Assembly: GCF_014205275.1 (NCBI RefSeq)
Contig: NZ_JACHND010000001.1
Coordinates: 1,674,001-1,738,000, forward strand
DNA: 64,000 bases
Direction of reading: 5' to 3'
Source: Sphaerisporangium siamense
GTDB taxonomy: Bacteria > Actinomycetota > Actinomycetes > Streptosporangiales > Streptosporangiaceae
The position numbers and the translations under genes were made by a program. Under the pieces are notes generated by a model, which worked only from the letters and a program-made list of their open reading frames with translations, searched no databases and had not been told where the DNA came from. This document shows, one piece after another, positions 60,577-64,000 of the stretch (positions are counted from its first letter, which is position 1; every line of letters starts with the position of its first letter).

Positions 60577-60708
60577 TCACCTCCTGCGCTTCCTCGGCGA
60601 CTGCCCGGACTTGATGCTGATCCTGGTCTTCGGGCATCTCTGGCACTTGTATCGCTGGACGTTGCCGACGGCCTCGACGAGGCGCCAGTCGTGGACGAGG
60701 AGGCACAT
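60577..60708 (-). CDS. Small zinc-ribbon phage protein (43 aa)
   Basis: From ATG 60708 the product is MCLLVHDWRLVEAVGNVQRYKCQRCPKTRISIKSGQSPRKRRR in outline: a CLLxHxW start with C-x-x-C (KCQRC) completing a possible zinc site, and a basic tail. Such proteins precede terminase genes in many actinophages. The 5' gene of the late operon. Confidence 0.7.
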   Translation of the reverse strand: MCLLVHDWRLVEAVGNVQRYKCQRCPKTRISIKSGQSPRKRRR

Positions 60709-60727
60709 GGGCACCCCCTGGAACGCC

Positions 60728-60760
60728 GAACGCCCCGCGGTGGCGGCCGGCGGGGCGTTC
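60728..60760. terminator. Hairpin between early and late leftward genes
   Basis: GAACGCCCCGC and GCGGGGCGTTC pair perfectly over 11 bp around an 11-base loop, between the DUF6221 gene and the Zn-ribbon gene. It could stop early transcription before the late operon. Confidence 0.6.
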
Positions 60761-60826
60761 TGGATCAAGGTATGAAGTATCAGGGGTGATTATCCACAGG
60801 GCTTCGACCTGCGTCAACCTGAACGA

Positions 60827-61165
60827 TCACGGACGCCATTCCGCGCGGTAATCCGGGTGGTCGTCGTACGGCACGGCTAGTACCTGGACGATGTAGCAGC
60901 GCGCGTCGCACTCCTTGTGAAGGGCGAGGATTCGGCGTTTGGCCTCGACTTCGCGGAGTACCCGGGCCGGGTCGAAACGGCTGGCGTGGGCGTACTCGGC
61001 GACCTGCGCGTCGGTCACGCGTGTACGGAACGGGCGGACATGCTGCCTTTTGGGATCGGCCGTGTACTGCTCGGTGAGGGCCTGCTTGTGGCGCTGCCAG
61101 TCCAGTGCCGTCTGCTCGTCCTCGTCGAGGCGGGCCTTCAAAAAGTCGACCAGTTCGGCGCTCAT
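60827..61165 (-). CDS. DUF6221-family protein
   Basis: The 112-residue product begins MSAELVDFLKARLDEDEQTALDWQ and ends VLALPYDDHPDYRAEWRP-like, with ARVLREVEAKRRILALHKECD in the middle: the DUF6221 layout. Function unknown; the family is frequent in actinophages and integrative elements. It overlaps the upstream gene by four bases. Confidence 0.85.
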   Translation of the reverse strand: MSAELVDFLKARLDEDEQTALDWQRHKQALTEQYTADPKRQHVRPFRTRVTDAQVAEYAHASRFDPARVLREVEAKRRILALHKECDARCYIVQVLAVPYDDHPDYRAEWRP

Positions 61166-61902
61166 GAGGCGATCATCTCCCGGGCGTGGGCGGCCTGCTC
61201 GGCTTCCGGCATGACCCGTCGCGCGAGGCCCTCCCAGTCGCTCAGGGGCCAGCAGGGGTGTCCGCGCCACCAGGTACCGACCTCGCGGTGCGGCGGCTCG
61301 CAGATGCCCTCGCAGACGATGGCGATCATGTCCCCCGGGAGCGCGTAGACGCGCCAGGTGCGCGCGCCGCCGGCCGGGGCCTGCTCGGTGACACCGTGGC
61401 ACCAGGGGCACTCGACATCGAGGAACTGCCCGTCGAGGACGAGAGCGAGGGTGCGCGCAGTCTGGTCGACCATCTTGCAGGCGATGGGGGCGGCCCAGTC
61501 GGCGATGTCGGTGAAGTGCAGGTTGCGCGCGGCGTAGTTCAGGTAGGGCCGGGCGTCGGCGTAGGCCGTGGAAGGTGCCTCGGGGGCCGCGATCAGTGTG
61601 CGGTGGTGGATCTCGTCGGCGATGACGACGGCGTCGGCGAGGATGCTCGCCATGGTGTCGAGGACTCCGACGTCGACCGGCGCCGGGTGCTCGCCGGGCA
61701 TCACGCCGACTCGTTCGAGGCGTTCGATGCGCGCCTGCTGGTCGCGCTCCTCGGCCTGCTCGGGGGTCAGGTGCGGCTGCCGCCAGGGCCGCGCCGTTCC
61801 CGGCATCCGGGACTCTGCCAGATCGGGCCAGTAGTGCGCAACCCAGACCAGATCCGCGGCTACAGCCGTGGCGAGTTCAGAACGGGCAGCGGTCGTCATC
61901 AA
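61162..61902 (-). CDS. Phage protein with Cys/His zinc-like motif
   Basis: The 246-residue product is helical at the N-terminus and contains VECPWCHGVTEQ and CEGICEPPHREVGTWWRGHPCW, likely a zinc-binding module, before EGLARRVMPEAEQAAHAREM. A similar CPWC...C...C layout occurs in actinophage early proteins of unknown function. Confidence 0.65.
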   Translation of the reverse strand: MMTTAARSELATAVAADLVWVAHYWPDLAESRMPGTARPWRQPHLTPEQAEERDQQARIERLERVGVMPGEHPAPVDVGVLDTMASILADAVVIADEIHHRTLIAAPEAPSTAYADARPYLNYAARNLHFTDIADWAAPIACKMVDQTARTLALVLDGQFLDVECPWCHGVTEQAPAGGARTWRVYALPGDMIAIVCEGICEPPHREVGTWWRGHPCWPLSDWEGLARRVMPEAEQAAHAREMIAS

Positions 61903-62251
61903 ATCCCCCTGGCGATTTATCGGGTACCTCGGTGGGTGGTGCAGCCGGAATGGGAGCCCCGCATTTGTGGGCCACTAATACGGGATATCTGCGTTTGGCT
62001 CGAATATTCCATTCGTAGCGGTATTCGAGTTCTTTTCTTCTGCTGTCGCCGACGAGGTCGTATGTCGCGCGGCCTTGGGCGATGGCGAGCACCTCGCCCA
62101 TTTCGTCGACGGGCGCCAGATCGACGACGGCGTTCATGGCGGCGCGATCGGCATCCAGGCCGGCGAGCACCGAGGCTCCGCAGGGGCACTGCCGGGCGCC
62201 GGCGGTGCGGAGGTTGCCGCCGCCCTTGGCGAGGAGCCAGGCGGGGATCAC
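61877..62251 (-). CDS. Small Cys-containing early phage protein
   Basis: GTG 62251 overlaps the stop of the RepA-like gene by four bases. The 124-residue product has ARQCPCGASVLAGLDADRAAMNAVVDLAPVD and VLVAHKCGAPIP, a likely zinc ribbon split around a hydrophilic middle. Function unknown. Confidence 0.65.
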   Translation of the reverse strand: MIPAWLLAKGGGNLRTAGARQCPCGASVLAGLDADRAAMNAVVDLAPVDEMGEVLAIAQGRATYDLVGDSRRKELEYRYEWNIRAKRRYPVLVAHKCGAPIPAAPPTEVPDKSPGGFDDDRCPF

Positions 62252-64000
62252 GTCGCGCCCTCGGTGTCGAGGAGCTCCCCGGTGCGCGGGTCGACGCGTT
62301 CGCCGCCGACCAAGATCCAAGGCGTGGGGGCGATGAGGTCTGAGGGGTCGCGCTCGTCCTCCCCATCGACCGTGTCCGCCCCCCTAAAGGGAGGGGGCGG
62401 GACACGGTTCGATTGGGGGTCGGAACCGTGTCCCAACCGTGTCCCGAATCGGGCGGACACGGTTGTATCGGACTTCTGGGCAGGTTTCTCGGCACCGTGT
62501 CCACCGTGTCCCGATGGGACGGACACGGGCAATCCGGACATGCCCGCAAGGGCAGCCAAGGGGCTGTACAGCCGGACCACCGTGTGCAGGTACGCCTGGC
62601 CGGCCTTCCGGCGGACGACGTACTCGCCGCGGACGAGCTCCTCCAAGGCTTCCTTCACGTCGCTCTGGCGGCCCTCGACGTTGCGGTAGATCTCGTTCTG
62701 CGGGGCCTGCGGGTTGCCCTGCAAGTAGCCGCAGATCGCTTCCATGAGCGGCGCCCGACGGTCCTGTTCCCGCTCGGTTCGCGTTCCCATGTCCGGCGGC
62801 CGAATCGAAACGGTGACCTTTCCCGTATTCGCATCCGATTCCAGAATGGCCGTACCCGCGAATTTCGCCTCGGCGCTCACCGCGCGCACGTGCCCGGCAC
62901 GGTCCTTGTCGACGTGCAGGCGCAGGCGGCCCGTCATTCCCCGCCCGAATGGCTCGGCCACTTCTACGGTTATCGCGCACCCGGTGAGCATCGCCCTTTT
63001 CGCCTGCGCGCCGATTCCGCCCTTTCCGCGGTTCTCCTTGTTCTTCGGCACGTGGTCGATGGCCACCACTGCGGCGCCCGTCGCCGCCAAGGGCTTCAGC
63101 AGCATCTGGGCGAACCTGGTCGCGTCGGTGTTGGACTCCAGGTTCAGCCCGAGGAGCGTCATGGCCGCGTTCCAGCCGTCCAGCACGATGAGCGCCGGCC
63201 GCACCGCGGCCAGGTGCTCGCGCAGGTCTTCGGATGCCGCGGCGTGCAGCACCTCGTCGGGCCCGATGTAGGACAGCCGGGAGACGATGACGTCGTCGGG
63301 GATGCCCAGGGCCCGGGCCCGGCCGACGATGCCCGAGGCGGTGTCCTCGAAGTCGAGGTACACCACCGTGCCGCCCTCGGCGAGCGTCTGCACGACGGCG
63401 AGCAGCGCCACCCAGGTCTTCCCGGACTCGGACTCGCCGAGGAGCGCGTTGACCTTCCTGGCGTAGAACAGGCGCGCGCCGTCGAGGCGTGCGAGGACGG
63501 CCGGGGGCGGCTCCTCCTCGACGCCGGTGACGATGGAGCCCAGGCCGCGCGGCCACCACGAGGTGCGCTCCCGCGCGGCCTCGGCGGCGCCGAGCGGGTC
63601 GTCGACCTGGCTTTTTGCCACCTCCGGCAAGAAGGTGTCACCGCCGAAAGGGGGCGGCTCCGCGGTACGGTCCTGCGGCGCGATGAGCCCCGCCAGGGCG
63701 TCGCCGGGCGCGAGCCGGGTGTCGACGTCGGCGCGCACCGCGGCGAGATCGGCGGCGTGCACCTGGGCGACCGCCCAGGCGAGGATGCCCATGAACTCCC
63801 CGCGCGCCTGCGCCCAGGTGAGCGTCCGCTCGGAGCCGTCGCGGCTGGTGGCCATGGCACGGGTGAACGCCTCCAGGAGTGCCGTGGCGGCCTCCAGCGC
63901 CGGGTACAGGCCTGCGGCGGCCTCGCGCATCGCCCCCGCGGTGGCGCGCAGCGCGATGCCGTGCCGGGACTCGCCGGTGGCCAGCGCGGTGGCGACCTGC
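62248..64000 (-). CDS. RepA-like AAA ATPase/helicase (5' end outside window)
   Basis: The frame runs open from the right edge; codons before ATG 63930 (VATALATGESRHGIALRATAGA) look coding, so at least 584 residues are visible and the start is missing. The RecA-like core has Walker A NALLGESESGKTW, Walker B RPALIVLDGWNAA and AIDHVPK, and DFEDTASGIVGRARALG. This matches AAA_25/RepA-type replicative helicases. A winged helix (QNEIYRNVEGRQSDVKEALEELVRGEYVVRR) follows, then a disordered tail. It should drive prophage replication. Confidence 0.85.
   Translation of the reverse strand, partial: QVATALATGESRHGIALRATAGAMREAAAGLYPALEAATALLEAFTRAMATSRDGSERTLTWAQARGEFMGILAWAVAQVHAADLAAVRADVDTRLAPGDALAGLIAPQDRTAEPPPFGGDTFLPEVAKSQVDDPLGAAEAARERTSWWPRGLGSIVTGVEEEPPPAVLARLDGARLFYARKVNALLGESESGKTWVALLAVVQTLAEGGTVVYLDFEDTASGIVGRARALGIPDDVIVSRLSYIGPDEVLHAAASEDLREHLAAVRPALIVLDGWNAAMTLLGLNLESNTDATRFAQMLLKPLAATGAAVVAIDHVPKNKENRGKGGIGAQAKRAMLTGCAITVEVAEPFGRGMTGRLRLHVDKDRAGHVRAVSAEAKFAGTAILESDANTGKVTVSIRPPDMGTRTEREQDRRAPLMEAICGYLQGNPQAPQNEIYRNVEGRQSDVKEALEELVRGEYVVRRKAGQAYLHTVVRLYSPLAALAGMSGLPVSVPSGHGGHGAEKPAQKSDTTVSARFGTRLGHGSDPQSNRVPPPPFRGADTVDGEDERDPSDLIAPTPWILVGGERVDPRTGELLDTEGAT

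Larger units (their letters stand above)
33329..64000. mobile_element. Siphovirus-type prophage (left end to window edge)
   Basis: It starts within tRNA-Arg and carries a full leftward morphogenesis operon: terminases, portal, minor capsid, scaffold, capsid, connectors, tail tube, frameshifted chaperones, tape measure, Dit, tail tip, lysis. Early or replication genes lie on the right. The integrase, repressor and right att site are not in the window. The late genes look intact; I see no disrupted structural gene. Confidence 0.92.

Overview
The window comes from a high-GC filamentous actinobacterium. GC-rich third codon positions, GTG/TTG starts with GGAGG-type ribosome sites, a SigE-family ECF sigma factor, an MmyB-type regulator, SpoIIE/GAF signalling remnants and many MarR/LuxR/AraC regulators all fit Streptosporangiales-like organisms such as Actinomadura or Nonomuraea. 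The genus is inference.

Bases 1-33328 are chromosome. From the left: a membrane permease with its TIGR03943 partner; a NUDIX-NYN protein; a secreted I36-type peptidase inhibitor; an M15 peptidase lipoprotein; an ORC/AAA-like ATPase with a LexA-type SOS box upstream; a two-gene operon of a Cys-rich double-psi beta-barrel protein and a MauE-like redox membrane protein; a SigE-family sigma factor; an acyl-CoA ligase; and a MarR/YceI divergent pair. At 11450 lies tRNA-Ser(GCT). Its 3' half and terminator recur at 13.6 kb, bracketing a 2.1-kb insert with a divergent FAD monooxygenase and MarR regulator but no integrase. Next come a membrane protein, a MarR regulator, a GNAT enzyme and a predicted biological-conflict module: a Trypco1 protein followed by a 1430-residue trypsin - nSTAND NTPase - transmembrane - beta-propeller protein (15.76-20.46 kb). 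A BtrH/DUF4872 protein, a broken SpoIIE-type phosphatase, a ricin-type lectin, AraC/VOC and MmyB/SDR divergent pairs, a PPOX flavoprotein, a MaoC hydratase, a two-component system, an orphan truncated histidine kinase and an S4-domain protein complete the chromosomal part.

From 33329 to the right edge lies an incomplete siphovirus-type prophage. Its left end cuts a tRNA-Arg(ACG) gene inside the anticodon loop, leaving only the 5' half here. Next to it are small accessory genes and regulators (GntR, ribbon-helix-helix, DUF6907). A long leftward late operon then reads, in transcription order from about 60.7 kb to 35.4 kb: Zn-ribbon protein, small and large terminase, portal, minor capsid protein fused to a kinase-like domain, scaffold, major capsid, decoration/fibre proteins, head-tail connectors, tail terminator, tail tube, two tail-assembly chaperones joined by a -1 frameshift, tape measure, fibre proteins, a LamG-Dit fusion, a tail-tip protein and a lysis cassette. 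A rightward moron-like gene interrupts the head genes. At the right edge are early genes, including a RepA-like ATPase that runs off the window. No integrase is visible, so the prophage extends past 64 kb.

The most notable items are the Trypco1/trypsin/nSTAND module, the capsid-kinase fusion, the tRNA-Arg split at attL, the tRNA-Ser-flanked mini-island, and several sharp regulatory palindromes: the LexA box, the operator across the RHH start codon, and a 16-bp hairpin before the capsid-kinase gene.
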